DNA of 64,000 nt from Branchiostoma floridae. Taxonomy: Eukaryota > Chordata > Leptocardii > Amphioxiformes > Branchiostomatidae. The stretch lies in the NCBI RefSeq assembly GCF_000003815.2, contig NC_049996.1:161422-225421 (forward strand), read 5' to 3'. A model generated the notes under the pieces. It was not told where the DNA came from. It did no database searches and worked only from the letters and a program-made list of their open reading frames with translations. Of this stretch, positions 43,993-58,520 are shown piece after piece. How positions within the stretch are numbered: position 1 is the first letter of the stretch; every line of letters begins with the position of its first letter. Both the position numbers and the translations under genes were made by a program.

Positions 43993-44247
43993 AATGTATC
44001 AACGATCTAGTCTAGTACATGTATGCAAATTCGGCTTCTTCTCGCTTCTTGGAAATGGTAAAAATTTTCGGGCTTGTATTGGTTTAGTAATAGTCCGTTT
44101 GTCAAAACGCATGAAGAAAATAAATTAATCATTTAATTTTTTGGCTACCCAGTCTCTCATATGTCTTAAGTGATAGAATCTACTTTCTTTATAAACTAAA
44201 TATGATATTTCTATCATTAACAAACACAGTACAATCTACGATAAACA

Positions 44248-44858
44248 GGGAACGGGTTTTCTGCGCGTGGAGAATTTGCGCGTGCGCGTGAAAAATTTGC
44301 GCGTGAAAAAATAAAGTTCCTGAAATATGTCAGAAAATGTGCAGCAAGGAATTCTAAGGCAGAAAAATTTGATCCTATGATATAATTTCCCATATGTAAC
44401 CAGAATTTTTGGTTTGAAAATATCCAGTGATTTTTAGATCCCTTGGGAATAGATTCATTTGCATATTTTGAACAATCCAAAATCCCATTAATATCACAGA
44501 AATACATGGAAAAATTACTTGTACGTGTGTGTATGAGGTTTTATATTGTAAAATGTTACAATTTGAGGCTTTTCTCCATTCCAGAAGCTTCATTTCATCT
44601 TTTTTGAAGCAGATTGTTTCACGCGCAGATTTCAAACTTTTTTGCGCGTGAAAACTTAACATTTGAAAATCACTTGAAAATCAATCAGATCGACATTTTG
44701 TACCCTAGAATGCAACAATACAATACTTAATTCCATTCTGTGCCATCTTGTTTCAGCTTTTTAAGTTTAAAACTGAAAATATTTTTTTAATCCCTTGGGA
44801 ATCAGCTAATTTGCATATTGTCACGCGCACATTTTTCACGCGCACAAAACCCCATCCC
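44248..44858. mobile_element. Element with GCGCGTGAAAA-rich inverted ends and 9-bp TSD
   Basis: The left end GGGAACGGGTTTTCTGCGCG and the right end, reading inward GGGATGGGGTTTTGTGCGCG, are inverted. CGATAAACA lies at 44239-44247 and 44859-44867, a perfect 9-bp TSD. GCGCGTGAAAAATTTGCG-type motifs recur at both ends and near 44620-44655. The interior is AT-rich with no coding signal. Confidence 0.85.
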
Positions 44859-45524
44859 CGATAAACATATATAAAGTGCACTTCAATGGCTACCGTGTTT
44901 TTGGTACAAAGTAAGGCTTTGTTCCAGAGCAGTGCTGTTATGCCTTCCTGATTTGATTCTAAAAGAATCTTGTGCATGAAGATATATGTTACATACCAAA
45001 TGGCGAGTGTTCAACAAGTTTGAAGTGCCTGTATTCCTTTCGGTAGAGTTGACAAGCTTCTGTATAAAAACAAAGTTGAGCGGAGGAGTTTAAAATTTCA
45101 CCAGGAATGTAGTAAGCGTCGCCCACGAATTCTACTTGAGCTGTTTCCTAAATTATGTACGTGGGCGAAGGCATCGTTTTGGTTGGAATCTTAACTCCTA
45201 CCGCCATCTTTTTGTCGGTCTTTGCAGATCACAAAATATATTGCGTTCTATAAAGAAAGGGCTCAGGGGAAAATGATTTTTAAACATTGTTGTATGAATT
45301 TTGAACATGTGTTAGTTCTATACGGGTTGTCGGGAAAGTACCCTGGGAGCCAGACAGGACCGGGTAGCTAGCGACTTTTGTTCGGGGATCCAAGGCAGTC
45401 AGCCCGCAGAACTCACATTAGTGCTCCGGGGGAGTTTAAGCCTGAAGGAGTTATCGCTAAACTGTCCTAGCTGGCCAATCCCGGCTGGATCCCAGGGGAA
45501 TCGGGAAAGAATCATGGAAAATTT

Positions 45525-45665
45525 GAAAGAACCGGTGTCACAGTAAAATTACACACCAGGTCAACCGAGCAAAAAAGGAACCGGTGTCACAATAAAATTA
45601 CACACCAGGTCAACCTAGGAAAACAGTAAAAGCCGATGTCACAGTAAATTTACACAAGATCGACC
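45525..45665 (+). repeat. Three ~55-65 bp direct repeats
   Basis: GAACCGGTGTCACAGTAAAA then TTACACACCAGGTCAACC occurs at about 45530, 45580 and (as GCCGATGTCACAGTAAATTT) 45630. No gene is seen from 44870 to 48400; a copy of the 5990 repeat lies at 46145-46215. Confidence 0.75.
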
Positions 45666-48410
45666 GATCATAATAGACTTTGGAACTGTTAACATTTTCT
45701 TATCTACCGTTTAATCTATTTTAACGACTGTTTATAGCTTTAGAGGTATGAAATTATGACACTAAAAACTTCACAACCTACAAATGTCACAACCTTTTCC
45801 AAACACTGCCATACTAGACATATAAAACGAGAAATGATCCGACACAAAGACTTGTTGACCTTAGGTTTACGTACAATTGTACACAATGTGAACACAGCTC
45901 TTTAAAACACGTTCAACATGTTGTACTTACCTCAAGTACGTATCTTCTTAAATGTGTTTTCCCGAGTTCCTTGAGAATCTTGTTTACACTTCACTCACCT
46001 CACAAGTGCCTCACTGAAATGGCCAGATAACCATTCTCCACTTACCAGCTTTGGGTTGCTTTATACTGGGCCCAGTTTGCTAAGTATATCGTCGCGATGA
46101 ATTCAATGAATCAAACCCCGTAAAACTTCCCCGGCTTGCGCTGACGAACTGGGCGGGTGGGATACACTCCTAGCACCGCAGAAAAAGCAGCGTTGCTCCC
46201 GATGGTATGCTACTCAATCACTCAAACAGGCCCTTGTATATACTGTACCACATGTGACGTAGCCGTCTACCACAACACCTTGGAAAACGCCGCAAAAGGA
46301 CAATTAGGTACATTGTTTAGGGGTTCAAGCTTGCCCAGGCTTGTCCGCTCTACCCGATCTCTACCCCCGCCTACGGGTTGACCCCGTCTCGTCCAAGTTT
46401 GACCCGCGTGAAAGAAACGAGCCCAACTAACCGGAAAGCGTGGGCGCTTGTTTCTAGGCAGACTCTCTAAACTTTCCTTTGAGTGGAGTAGTTGGGGTCA
46501 TGCCATCAGTCGATCAGATACGATTACAAGTGTACAATGCACGCCACGAAAAACACCCTAGTTTCTCAGTAAATTGCGATAGGGAAACGGATACAGATGC
46601 TAGAATGGCGTAAATTATATCAATCGTTGAACAACAACAATAAAATCCTCTTTTTCCACAGATCGAAAAACACTTACCCCAAATCCAAGAGGTACAATGC
46701 AAAACAATATGTTATAGTCATGTTAAAATTCAGCGTTGATTGAACAAGTGACCTCAAAGTCTATAGCTATGTTTAAACAGTAGGTCACAGAAAGTTCTGG
46801 AAAGAATTTTAACCCCACCTCACCTATTAAACATCCAAGGCTTCGCAAGACTTTGATTTTCGGCTACAAAAAAAGATAGAAATACCTTTAGACTTTTGAA
46901 TAGTTGATCTAGACATCTTTTCTGTTGAGAGATAGCAAAGCTGTATGTATTTTTCTGCCCTAGCTAGAGGGGTTAGGCCGTCTACTCAAATGATACGCCC
47001 AGCAGTTCAGTTCCAGACTTGCACTCTGGCTGTGATTACGTCATCGCCGGGATTTCCAAGCGTCGGGGAAGTCCCTTGGACCGAACCATAACCGTTACGT
47101 TTAGGGGTGTCACAGTTTAATTTATCGATAAAATCTCACCAATCGCATTCTTTACAGGATATAAGTAACATATAAAAGTGTACAATTGTATAAAATACTG
47201 TAAAATTATATACTCTATGACTTTTTAAACTGTTGTAGTAGGGTAACTTTCTCATTAAACACCCCTGTGAAAAAATGTTGGAGTCTTGTTGGCCGCTAGT
47301 CCAATCACGTGGTCGCTCAATTTTGCAGTGTAATGCTAGCACATGGCCGCCATGTACCATAGGTTCCAACGCGGCAAAATCTACGTCGTCAGTATTACGT
47401 TCGTAAAGGATGACTCATCACAGTGTGGTTCACATGTGTCCAGGAACTAGGCCATGTGGGAAGATTCTAGAACTAGTTCGGACTAGTTAGAGTAGGTCAA
47501 AACCGGTAAAAGGTGTTGAAAGGCTAACACGATATAACTAAATATTTGATTTTGAACACCTTTGCACTACAGTCGAAAAGGTACAGTAGTAAAGTTGAAT
47601 ATTTACAGCATTACTCTGGTAATTTTTGATATTGTTGTAGTTTTCGCTGTTTACAAATAAACACAAACAAAAAGAAGAAAAACATCAGCAGCAGCAAGAC
47701 TAAAGCATGAAAATATATTGAAGATCACAAATGATATTTGGGCTCCCTTGGAAATCAGTTTTATCAAAACTGTAGGGACTACCCTGAAAGATTAATAAAT
47801 AAAACAACACAAATTAAAAACGTTAAAGTTTATTAAGTGCAGTCACAAAAATATCATGGACTTCAACTCACTTGCTTGAAACACAAAATTTTGAACTATA
47901 ACACGTTAGGCCAGGTTTTCCCAGGAAGTGATCACGGTAACCCTAAAGATAAATAGATAAATAAATAAAATGTGCCGCGAGGCATATTGTCCTGTATTCT
48001 AAGAAGTAGAAGAAGAACAAGAAGATAGGCTAGCCGTGGGGTGAATTCTACTATTAGTTCTGTGAGGGCTCATAATAGGTATATAAGGCTATAAATTGTA
48101 CCTGCAAAATTAGAAAGTACTGTCCACAAGATTCACCCTAGCTAAACGTTTCTGACCCTCTCTAACTTTGCCCCCAAGTTTTGGGCGCGGGAATATTTTC
48201 TGGTCAGCAAAAAAGATCAGACGACTGCTCTAGTGATAACAAGTTTGCGGTCAACTAGTGACGTCTGGTGGTGGACAAAGGACGATTAAATTTCACATCT
48301 GTAAGCTTTTTTCTGTGCAGGGCCTTTACAAAGATAAACAATAATACGGTCTGAGGTCGGTCGAGTTGTTCTTGAATGACTCACACTCGCACCAAAACAA
48401 CATCTGTACC

Positions 48411-48594
48411 TACTCTCCAAGCAGAGGTTCGGCTCTGAATGTTTTGGACATGAGTTTAGATGTTTTTGTTGGGTTTTCTATGTTTCACCGGTGCCGGCAG
48501 ACACGAAAAAAAAAAAATCGGTGCAAAATAAAACCTAACAAAAATGCATAAAAACACGTCCAAAACAGCCAGGGCCTAACATCTGCTTGGACTA
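48411..48594. mobile_element. TARTCTCCAAGCAGA-family MITE, copy d
   Basis: TACTCTCCAAGCAGA opens and TCTGCTTGGACTA closes the element. Interior blocks GTTTTGGACATG and TGTTGGGTTTT pair with CACGTCCAAAAC and AAAACCTAACA. Flanks are ATCTGTACC (48402-48410) and AACTGTACC (48595-48603), a 9-bp TSD with one mismatch. Confidence 0.8.
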
Positions 48595-49449
48595 AACTGT
48601 ACCCCCATGGGGGTTGAAACACTATAATTTGGGGAGATTGAAAACATATGTATGCAGTTACACACAGGCCACAAACAATTAAGGGATAGCACAGATTATT
48701 TTGTCAGAAAAGTTTCAGACACAAAAACAACGGCCAGTGTCAGACATGTTTTCAGACATACCGAGCTCAAACCCAGACAAGTCAAGACACGCCTACGCGA
48801 TCGCATGCCCAGACGCGCTCTCAGAGTTCCCGCGAACATAAAACATAAAACAAAATTTTTTACAAATAAAACATCATTTTATCCTCAATACCATGCTTTC
48901 AAATAAATTTACCTAATGCCTCATTGACTTGAAAACGTTAAAATAAACGCAGGTGACCAAATTTGTACGAATGATGCAAGTCGTACCAAATCTAACGCAA
49001 CCATCATATCATACTAGTAATTTAATAGTACATTCGTTTTAGCTACTCGTTGCTAAATAAGAATTCCTCCAAAGAAGAGTCACTAGAGTACAATCAGGAT
49101 ATATCATATTTCCCGTCTTTAGAAAAATGGAGCTTTTTAACACCCATCTTCTAATTGTAAATTGTTTTCCACCAAAGAAGTGCAAATTACATAGGCGAAA
49201 AGTTTCCTGTGCCAGTTACTTCATAACAATTGTTCAGTGGCAAAAGAACGTGGAAAATCATGCTTTAGAATCAATATTGTTTGCATAGGAGAAATCTAGT
49301 TTAATAGCAGATATTCTTGATTCATACAACAAACATACACCACATAAAACAAACTTGAAAGTAGATTAAAGTCTGCGGTATACGTGTGGTTTGTCGACTG
49401 CAGACGTATCTAGACCGTCGCCCAACAAGTAGCAAGAAAGGCCACCTAC

Positions 49450-49683
49450 CTTTACCCACATGTCGACTATTTCAAACAAGCCATTCGCCCAGTTTACACA
49501 CAAATGTTGGACGCTCCACACATAAGTTGAAAACTTCTTGGAAAGAAATAAAAACAAGACTTGTTTTGAAACCCGGCTGTGGTTGAGAGAAAAACACATG
49601 GTGTTTTCTGGCCAGTGACTAAACTTCTGAATGGACTGTTGGCAGGAATGCGTATTAGATCAGATTCTATTTATACAGCCAAT
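49450..49683 (-). promoter_or_regulatory. Candidate TATA promoter and first exon, probable pri-miR-34
   Basis: On the minus strand ATTGGCTGTATAAATAGAAT places a TATA box (49668-49675) just below an inverted CCAAT (49679-49683). Transcription would start near 49640. A sequence reading TGGGTAAAG/GTAGGTGG at 49450/49449 is a good splice donor, giving a ~190-nt first exon with no convincing protein. The next minus-strand features are the miR-34 hairpins, 6.3-10 kb away. No transcript evidence is available. Confidence 0.45.
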
Positions 49684-50229
49684 GAGCTGACAAATAGGAG
49701 ACCAGGACGACTGCAGGTTTGGACTTGCCCCATTCCTTTTGGGACGCTCTTTCAATGAGAGCATACCACTAAGATTTTAGGGGGACATGTTACCAATAGT
49801 TTAACGAATCTTGACGATTTTCAAACAATAATTGCAACAAAAATATAATATATCTCAAACAAAATTAATGTACAATGTACATTTTGGCTTTAAAATACTA
49901 ACTTAATCCTTTTTTTAAAGGTGTAAAAATACTTCATATTTTATATGTCCCTAGTTTGTATATTCGACTCTTCGAGCTTGGTATCGGCTAATTTTATCAC
50001 TAGGGATTTGAGATACTTTGTTGTATAAATTGTTTGCTTTTAAAACCCCTTATGTCTTCAAATATTGAATCATTACCATGTCATTTATATATCAAAAAGT
50101 ACTTTGGAGTATATTTAGTATTTATATTAATTTAGTCTACTATAAGTGGTGTTTATTTATTTTGCACTCCCGTAAAAATTATAAAGTGATCCACTCCCTT
50201 GGAACCAACTCACGCGCAGTTTGGCGAGA

Positions 50230-50295
50230 CTTCTGACGTCACGGCGTGGCCTTTTCACTTCCGGCTGTTTTCAGAGTTGTCGTGAACAGAACAAC
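50230..50295 (+). promoter_or_regulatory. SEC61B core promoter: CRE, ETS site and pyrimidine initiator
   Basis: TGACGTCA (50234-50241) is a full CRE palindrome. CACTTCCGG (50256-50264) is an ETS/GABP site in reverse. GCCTTTTCAC between them resembles the TCT initiator of translation-apparatus genes. The ATG is 30-45 bp downstream. There is no TATA box. Confidence 0.65.
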
Positions 50296-53411
<3,116 letters not shown>

Positions 53412-53937
53412 ACAGGGGGCGCTCCTGCACTGTCTACCAACTCCAGCCAAACACCAATCACCAAATAGATCGCCACAAACACTTTAAGTCTCTTGTATTG
53501 TGACATTTTTAACTCAAAGCTTTGGAAAAATGTTATCCCCCCCTCCTGCAAAGTAAAAGAAGTCTGTGTGCCCTGGAATTTTATATTCAAAGAAAGTACC
53601 TTTCTTTTTCGACAGGGAAACTTTATTTTCTTTTGTCAATGAACAAAGTATTGTTGTGGGCATTGTTTCAGGTACGAGAGTGCCAAGTAAATAAATTAAG
53701 AATTGTTTTCATTATTAATTAATTAAAAGTAGTATGTAGTAAAACAGGATATTTTTGAAGGTCATTCCAAGTTTTGAGTTCCGACTACGTTACAGTATGT
53801 GTACCAATGTCGTTTGGTACCTTCTATATCTTGATGTTGTAACTCGAGGTATTTGGAGAGTAACACACTACATGTACTTTTCTTCTCTGTTCAACATGTT
53901 TACCTTTGTAAGCAAAACTTGATTGTGATATTTTGAC

Positions 53938-53943
53938 AATAAA
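53938..53943 (+). terminator. SEC61B polyadenylation signal
   Basis: AATAAA, about 530 nt after the stop codon; an earlier AATAAA lies at about 53690. Either could be used. Confidence 0.6.
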
Positions 53944-54523
53944 TTCTCATATACCGGTGCTTAGTCGTTTCATTGAATTCAATACATGTATTATTTCATC
54001 CAAGAATACTAGTAATTTCATCAGCTGGTAGAATATAGGATATTTGAGTTTTATTTCTCTTGCCTGCTTACATTTCGATGTCTATCAGACATCTTTCTCA
54101 GTGCTTTTTACTGGAGTTTTGATTCTCACCTATCCTCCAAGTAGAAGTTTGGCTTCGGCTGTGGTTTTAGGTGTACTATCTATTCATATCCGCCAGCTAA
54201 GAAGAATGTCTAAAAACGTTTAAAAAAAAAAAACTTGAGCCGACCCTCTGCTGGGATAGTATTTCTCATAGCTATATATATGAAGCTAATATCTTTGGAT
54301 TGTGTTCTTGCTGTACAATAAGAGTGCCAGCTAACTGGGCTATACATATAATAGAAGCAGAACTCCAGTCAGAAGCTCTACCTACTGTCAAATGTGGTCT
54401 AAGTTAACAGAGGCAGTTAACACAGTTCATATTAATATATGATTTTAAGTGGGAGTTGGATACTGTACCAAACAGAATCCTTTGTAGCAAAGCAAACCAT
54501 TGTTTTGAGAATCGCCAATTCAC

Positions 54524-54701
54524 TAATATCCAAGCAGATTCTATAGAGCCATCAGATACTGTAGTATCAAAGCTGGCCAAGGAGTATAGCCGGCCAAAAG
54601 GAGTCAGACGATACACTCTCCTAGGCTGGCTTCACTCCTCTGTCAGCTTTTGATACTATTTATTACTATCTTATGCTACCGTAGGATCTGCTTGGAAACT
54701 A
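54524..54701. mobile_element. TARTCTCCAAGCAGA-family MITE, degenerate copy e
   Basis: TAATATCCAAGCAGA opens and TCTGCTTGGAAACTA closes the element. GTATCAAAGCTGGCCAAGGA and AGTATAGCCGGCC are shared with 37551-37718. The flanks CCAATTCAC and CCATTCAAA only partly agree, so the TSD has decayed. A related end (TCCAAGTAGAAGTTTGGC) lies at about 54137. Confidence 0.7.
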
Positions 54702-54717
54702 CCATTCAAAAGTTTGC

Positions 54718-54790
54718 ACAGTCAGGTCCGTCCAGACCTGGACCTGAACTGGACCTATACTGAATTTTCAGAACTCGTACCCACCCCTAG
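54718..54790. mobile_element. Solo hAT-like terminus
   Basis: The end CGTACCCACCCCTA, preceded by AGGTCCGTCCAGACCTGGAC, resembles the termini of the hAT element at 60583-60977 (GGTACGCACCACTA). A further related AGGTCC-rich stretch is at 17975-18050. Confidence 0.5.
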
Positions 54791-54807
54791 CCCTTCTACT
54801 TTTAGAG

Positions 54808-57606
54808 TTAGATTTTATATGCGTGAGCCACAACTTGCTCAGGTTGTCCTTTCTGTTCCTCTACCCTCTTCATGACAGCTCTGGAGTATTCCGCAAGATA
54901 GTCGTCATGTTTTTCCTCTGGTATGTACTTCAACTGGGACAAGACTGGACGCAGCACGCCCTTCCACCCCTCCTCGTCTAATGGTTCGTCCTGTGGTGGA
55001 CCCGGATGACCTTGACATTGGTTGACCTTGAAGCCACACTCCTCTAGTAGAGACTGCATGCCCTTGATGTTGTCGCTAGGCCATGGGTAGAGATTGTACT
55101 CAAAATCCTTAAGAAAAACAGAGAAGACTTCAGTGTCAAATTCAGTGTCTTACAATAACTGGTACAGAAGTTTAACTGCACCCCCATTTTCCAGAGTATT
55201 TTGTGCAATTATGCGGATGGTGCAACAATGCGAAGTTATCTAGCTGGACTACAACACCACAGGGTTTGGTGATTCCGTGCTATTAACTGAAGTGTGCGGT
55301 TATCCGTTGTGCAATTAACTGGCTTCTACTGTATAAAGTCTTACCCTGGATGCCAGACTCTTTTCAAGGCCTTAACACAGGCCAACTCCTCAGCTCTATG
55401 AATGCAAGTTTTTGCTAGGCTATGAAGTTTTGGTAGGCAACGAAAACTAGGAGACTTTGCGTGACTTGCTTTTACACTGTTTATCGATGCCAAAATGTGA
55501 AAAAAAGATGCAAATATATTGAAAATCATTTGCAGATCTCAATTTGAATGATGATGAATTTTAATAAAGATATTTCTATGAATGAATAATATTTGTATTT
55601 TGGGTGCCAAAATTGTACAATAAACCCCTTTGAACCATTTTTAAAATAACTTTGCAAGATCTTTAGGCTTTTTTTAGCATCATTTTTCAACAAAAACAGA
55701 TGTAAATTTCAACTCGAATGAAGATTTTGAAATTCATAATATTTTCCATTTCGGCGCCCAAATTGTACAATACTACTGGTAGTATGCCCCTTTCAAAAGG
55801 GGTTTACAAAAAAGACTGGGCTGTGAAAAAAATTTACCTTTAGGTAGTGCCTCCAGTTGGGGAGGTCAATATCGCTGACACCTGCAGTGTCCAGTAGACA
55901 GTTGACAACCAGCTGGCCACCTGGCTGCAAACAGCTGCAGATGTTTTGCATACAGGTGCGCTTGTCTTGGATCCAGTGCAGCATGGTGAAGCAGGTGGCT
56001 TTGGTGAAGAAACCCTTCCACTCTGGTCTCATGGCCGCGGGATCGGACGCATCGGCAACGTAAAATGATGTGTTTTCCGTAGAATTGTGCTCTGTAGCAA
56101 AACTGGAAGTGCAAGAAAATTTTCAGACATGAATACATGTAAAACTCAACTACATGCTGTTTGTGTGTTCTCTGTAGAATTGTGCTCTTGCAAAACTTAT
56201 ATAATTATCCATTTGACTCATAAAGTCAAAATTGAGTGCAAACTCACACACAGGACTTGGACTTCAGAAGTTGAACACTCATCCATGCACTGAATCCTTT
56301 AGGCCAGTTTGATTCAATGATATGGAGAACATCTACATGCGCATCAATTTTTGCCCATTTCCAAAAAAAAGAGAGAAGATTATGACCAAACTCTACAGCA
56401 TACAATGCAGTTGCAAGATGAAACATATGCTGTAAATTGAAAGAAATTTAAGAAAATCAAAATCTTAATGTCTTAAAGTCAATTCAAAGGCCAAAAAGGA
56501 AAATGTCAAAGAACAAAAATATAAAAAGAATCTAAATAACTGTTCTGTAAAAAGCGTGTTTAAAGTCAACCTTCCTGACTACTTGGATTTCATAATGATA
56601 TCAGTTTTTTTTAAGCCAAACTTTTTTATACTGGCAATTTTGCATCAGTTTTCGGATTCCGAATCCCAGGGCATGTCATCCATATAATCAAATCAACATG
56701 GCCTTACCAGGTATCAGGTCTGACTCTTACCGGATAAAGTTTTCTGACAGGTCAAATCCCACCACAGCCTTGACCCCTGTCTGTTTGGCCATGAACTTAG
56801 TGACCTCTCCTGTGCCACACCCTACATCAAGTACAAGGTCACCCTCCTGCCACTGGACATACCTGTGTGGTCAAAGGTCAAGTAAAGTTATGTGTGGTTT
56901 AGGTACAAGGTAGTCTGAGATGGAAGATGTTGCAGGGGTTTTATGTTTGTGTTTTCTTGACTATTCTTCACCATGAACTTAAAACAACCGTGATTATTTC
57001 CCTTTTTACAGTAAAACCCTGAGTGGCAGTTTCAACTGTGACTTTATATCACTGCCACAACTCAAAATCTCCTTGAATATTTCCACTTTTACAGTAGGGT
57101 CTGTGTTCAGTTTGTGCTGGGTATGCATTTATATGTCTTTACCATAACAGGTGCCACAAACACATCATAACAATGTACAATTTATAATGCGTACATGTAG
57201 CCAATTGTTAGACAATGGCGTAAACGGGAGAAAACATTAAGTTTTGCTCTGGTTTTCAGTTTGCGGTCACCAGAGGTATGATGAAAATTACAAATATAAA
57301 AGTCACTGCAAACTTTTTTTCCACTGACAAAAGTAATGGTATTATAGTCCTGCATTAAATGACAGGAATCAAACCTCTGACAGAGGGATTTAGAGAAGAA
57401 TGAAAAGATAGTGTAAAAGAGTGTCAGATCTGGGTTTATGGAAAGGGCTTTTGTAGATCTGAGTAGCCTGACGTGATAGCCAGCCCAGGTAGACAGCCCA
57501 GCCCTTTCAGTAAACCCGTCAGATCTTACTTGTTTATAAGGTCCATTGCCACATTCTGTTGTTCCCCTCTGTTGCTAGCATACTGTTCAGCATTGTCCAT
57601 ATCCAT
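54808..57606 (-). CDS. SAM-dependent methyltransferase, juvenile-hormone-acid-methyltransferase-like (complete, 4 exons)
   Basis: Coding exons in transcript order are 57606-57530, 56862-56731, 56102-55838 and 55107-54808. All are GT-AG, and they join to 257 residues plus TAA. The N-terminus MDMDNAEQYASNRGEQQ matches the Y-x-x-x-x-x-QQ entry of this family. Motif I is LVLDVGCGTGEVTKFMA (residues 35-51). The acidic SAM contact is in VVGFDLSENF (59-68), motif II region FYVADASDP (83-91), then CFTMLHWIQDKR (107-118) and LQPGGQLVVN (128-137). The C-terminal part (WPSDNIKGMQSLLEECGF) forms the usual lid region. It is a cytosolic class I O-methyltransferase fold. Insect JHAMT methylates farnesoic or JH acid, but the substrate in a chordate is unknown. 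The start is the first ATG of an exon whose acceptor (TTCTCAG) lies 13 nt upstream, implying a 5' UTR exon not located. Confidence 0.9.
55165..55331. mobile_element. pogo/Tigger-like MITE, degenerate copy 2
   Basis: The right end GTGCAATTAACTGGCTTCTA then CTG/TA and the left end TACAGAAGTTTAACTGCACC mirror the element at 21850-22023. It lies in the last intron of the methyltransferase gene. Confidence 0.6.
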
Positions 57607-58510
57607 TGTGAAGGAGTCTCTGAGAACAAATTTGAACAGTCAGTATTTAATACACATATGTGTATATTTGCATATTGACCAGGTGAAATCCCATGTCAAA
57701 TTGGCATTGAAATCATCAAAAATTGTCACAGCCCAAATATCTAAATCATACAGATAATCCAAATAATTGGCAATAAGACAGCAACAACATGCTCATTATA
57801 TAATCATTCCATGTCAAAATGGTGACACCTCTTCTCATCATACTCCACCATCAAAATGGCAGCATCCTGGATGGGAGTAAAACCAATATAGATTTTGCTA
57901 TTGCACATGAGGTGTATTATTTCCAAATCAGTACAAATTGTCNNNNNNNNNNNNNNNNNNNNNNNNNNNNNNNNNNNNNNNNNNNNNNNNNNNNNNNNNN
58001 NNNNNNNNNNNNNNNNNNNNNNNNNNNNNNNNNNNNNNNNNNAATGTTATTTCATGTTACCTTAATCGTTTTATATTCATAATTATGCTAATTCGATGAC
58101 GCCATTGGTCAAAATCCAAATTGGCGGACCATTCTTTGACTCGAATGTATTTACTATCTGCTATTTTCATACAAAATAAAGTTTACATGATCGTTTTCAG
58201 TCCATTTTATTGGATTTCGTTGTAATGTGTGGATAGAATAGTATNNNNNNNNNNNNNNNNNNNNNNNNNNNNNNNNNNNNNNNNNNNNNNNNNNNNNNNN
58301 NNNNNNNNNNNNNNNNNNNNNNNNNNNNNNNNNNNNNNNNNNNNNNNNNNNNNNNNNNNNNNNNTATGTTAAAGCCATTAACAGTGTATTTAGACAACCA
58401 AATTCCCTTTATTTTGGTGTATAGCATTTGTGTTTTGGTGCAGGGATTTTTGAGGTATCGCCTGAGAAAGTGGCAAGACCAGTTGTTTACCCCTGTTTCG
58501 GCGGGGTCAG

Positions 58511-58520
58511 GTCACGTGAC
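58511..58520. promoter_or_regulatory. Palindromic E-box in GC-rich stretch
   Basis: GTCACGTGAC is a full USF/MITF-type palindrome. It lies in a GC-rich segment (58490-58640), 900 bp upstream of the methyltransferase start codon, and is a possible promoter region for it. Speculative. Confidence 0.3.

Noticed and set aside
45801-45810. AAACACTGCC as a sixth miR-34-type seed (minus-strand GGCAGTG)
   Set aside because: The following bases (TTTGGAAAAGG) do not resemble miR-34, and no complementary arm is present nearby.
49366-49599. 77-codon minus-strand frame in the putative first exon
   Set aside because: It reads past a good splice donor (49450/49449) and has no similarity to a known protein. 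The region is better viewed as non-coding 5' sequence.
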